Part shown: piece after piece, positions 62,807 to 64,000 of the stretch
How the letters are laid out: each line of letters starts with the position of its first letter
How positions within the stretch are numbered: the stretch's first letter is position 1
Assembly (NCBI RefSeq): GCF_021729885.1
Contig: NZ_CP063401.1
Coordinates: 3,464,501 to 3,528,500, forward strand
DNA from: Devosia sp. SL43
Lineage (GTDB): Bacteria > Pseudomonadota > Alphaproteobacteria > Rhizobiales > Devosiaceae
Length of the DNA stretch: 64,000 nucleotides
Direction of reading: 5' to 3'
Position numbers and translations under genes: made by a program
Notes under the pieces: model-generated
The model's input: the letters and a program-made list of their open reading frames with translations, nothing else
The model's database searches: none
What the model was told of the DNA's origin: nothing

Positions 62807-64000
62807 TCACGGCTTGGGCGAAACGATCTCTCCCCACGTATCCAGAAACCGCTTCCGCCGCTGCTGATCGAGCGACACCAGCAATGCCGGCCCCAGCGGG
62901 ATCGGCTGAATCACACCCTTGCCCCGGGCCGCAATCGCCTCGCTCGTCCACTCGCCCTCGGCGCCAGTGACCACCGAGCCAAGCGCCGTCTGCCCGGCCG
63001 CGACAGCCTGTCCCGCCGGCGACAGCGCAAAATCGACGAAAGCCTTGCCCAGGTCAGGGTAGGGCGCATCCCTGGGGATCAGCATCGATCGCGTCAGCAC
63101 CAGCACGTAATCGTCCGGCACCACGATCTCGATATTGGCTCCCGCTGCCTTGCGCGCAAACGCATACGAACCCAGCACATTATAGCCCAGCGCCAGCGAC
63201 CCATCGGCTACCCCGTTGAGAATGGCCGGGCTAGACCCCGAGAACTGCGCATTGACCCGCCCGAACGCCGCCGCCAGGCGCCAGAAGTTCGACGAGATCA
63301 CCTGGTCTTGCGCCGCCAGCAGATAGCCCACACCCGAAACCGCAATGTCATAGGTCGCGATCAACCCGCGAAACCGCTCGGTCTGCGTCTCCAACATCTC
63401 CGCCAGCCGCAGATGCGTGCGCGGCACCTCGTCGGCACTGATCCGATCCGGATTGTAGATGATGACAGCCGGTTCGAACGTGAAGCCGAACACTTCGTTG
63501 CGCCAGTGCGCCCAGTCCGGCAGTCCGCCGAGATGGGGGCTATCATAGGCCAGCGCATAGCCATCATTGGCGAGCTTGATTTGCAGGTCCGACGCTGAGC
63601 TGATCAGCAGGTCCGGCTTCGGCTCCATGTCACCGGCCAGGTAGCGCTGATAGAGCGGCAGAGAGTCCGTCTCCTCGTAGACAACGGTCACGTCCGGCCG
63701 GATCGCCTGGAACCCGGCTATGAACTGGGCGAACAGCGGCGTGTCCGTCACCCCGACAATGGTCAGCACCGTATTGCTGCTGCCATCCAAGGCCGGGTAG
63801 CTGGTCGATACCGCCCGCGCATCGTCGGTCCCCGCCACCAGCAGGCACACGACCAGCGCCGCCAGCGAGCCCAAGGCCTTGCGCAACTGCTCCACCTTCG
63901 GATTGCGCCCCACCGTCGGCAGGTCGATCTCCACCACCAGCCCCCCACCGGTCCTATCCTGTAGCCGCAACGCACCGCGATGCGCTTCCACCACCCGCTT
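62807..64000 (-). CDS. Histidine-kinase C-terminus joined to a periplasmic binding protein (5' end outside window)
   Basis: The frame is open to the window edge. Its first ~28 visible residues (KRVVEAHRGALRLQDRTGGG, then VVEIDLP) match the G-box end of a histidine-kinase ATPase domain. Without a stop this runs into a signal-peptide-like segment (LRKALGSLAALVVCLLVAGT) and a ~360-aa extracellular solute-binding protein (VLTIVGVTDTPLFAQFIAGF, DLLISSASDLQIKLA). A GTG at 63895 could start the binding protein alone. Next to TctCBA, so the kinase may be TctE-like and sense carboxylates. Confidence 0.7.
   Translation of the reverse strand, partial: KRVVEAHRGALRLQDRTGGGLVVEIDLPTVGRNPKVEQLRKALGSLAALVVCLLVAGTDDARAVSTSYPALDGSSNTVLTIVGVTDTPLFAQFIAGFQAIRPDVTVVYEETDSLPLYQRYLAGDMEPKPDLLISSASDLQIKLANDGYALAYDSPHLGGLPDWAHWRNEVFGFTFEPAVIIYNPDRISADEVPRTHLRLAEMLETQTERFRGLIATYDIAVSGVGYLLAAQDQVISSNFWRLAAAFGRVNAQFSGSSPAILNGVADGSLALGYNVLGSYAFARKAAGANIEIVVPDDYVLVLTRSMLIPRDAPYPDLGKAFVDFALSPAGQAVAAGQTALGSVVTGAEGEWTSEAIAARGKGVIQPIPLGPALLVSLDQQRRKRFLDTWGEIVSPKP

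Overview
The window is a GC-rich chromosomal segment of an alphaproteobacterium, most likely order Hyphomicrobiales and plausibly a Devosia relative. This is inferred from the gene order murA - DUF2948 - hisD - UPF0262 - LMW phosphatase - infA - maf - yacG, from the Ku/LigD end-joining pair, and from the style of the palindromic intergenic repeats. No rRNA, CRISPR array or insertion sequence was seen.

Left chromosomal arm (1-24165). It holds an acyltransferase-like gene cut by the window edge, a sugar-dehydrogenase-like SDR, an OmpA-type lipoprotein and small envelope or stress genes. A GH127 beta-L-arabinofuranosidase sits next to its LacI-type regulator, followed by exonuclease III and a small hydrolase. 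A non-homologous end-joining block follows on the minus strand: class III cyclase/TPR, LigD, Ku, and a BRCT-HTH-TPR protein. Then come glycerol kinase, two secreted proteins, a membrane sulfatase / methyltransferase / small protein operon, and a DUF3500-HupE/UreJ pair.

Integrated element (24166-44550, about 20.4 kb). It lies between two identical 25-bp copies of the 3' end of a tRNA-Thr(GGT) gene, with a tyrosine integrase beside the intact tRNA. Both ends carry a pair of GTGTACC sites exactly 13 bp apart, probably integrase arm sites. The left half is phage-like: a 723-aa putative internal virion protein, RNase HI, a RepA-like ATPase and a zinc-finger protein with an apparent AUC start. The middle holds a serine recombinase with its own res-like site, a HEPN-like protein, and a 1320-aa Mrr-like nuclease-NACHT protein that is a strong candidate for anti-phage immunity. 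The right half holds a small envelope-protein cluster, an SRAP (YedK/HMCES) protein, and an unrecognised 837-aa protein with a zinc ribbon and a PD-(D/E)XK-like motif. That last gene is divergent from a small gene, and a LexA box (GTTC-N7-GTTC) overlaps the shared promoter region. The whole looks like a phage-derived or satellite-like element carrying DNA-damage-responsive and defence cargo.

Right chromosomal arm (44551-64000). It contains the tRNA-Thr, the murA to yacG block (with UPF0262 fused to the phosphatase), tRNA-Phe, an RND efflux pump with its GbsR/MarR-type regulator and operator, a second SDR, a GAF-GGDEF-EAL protein, a complete TctCBA tricarboxylate transporter, a 56-aa protein, and an unusual reading frame joining a histidine-kinase C-terminus to a periplasmic binding protein at the window edge.
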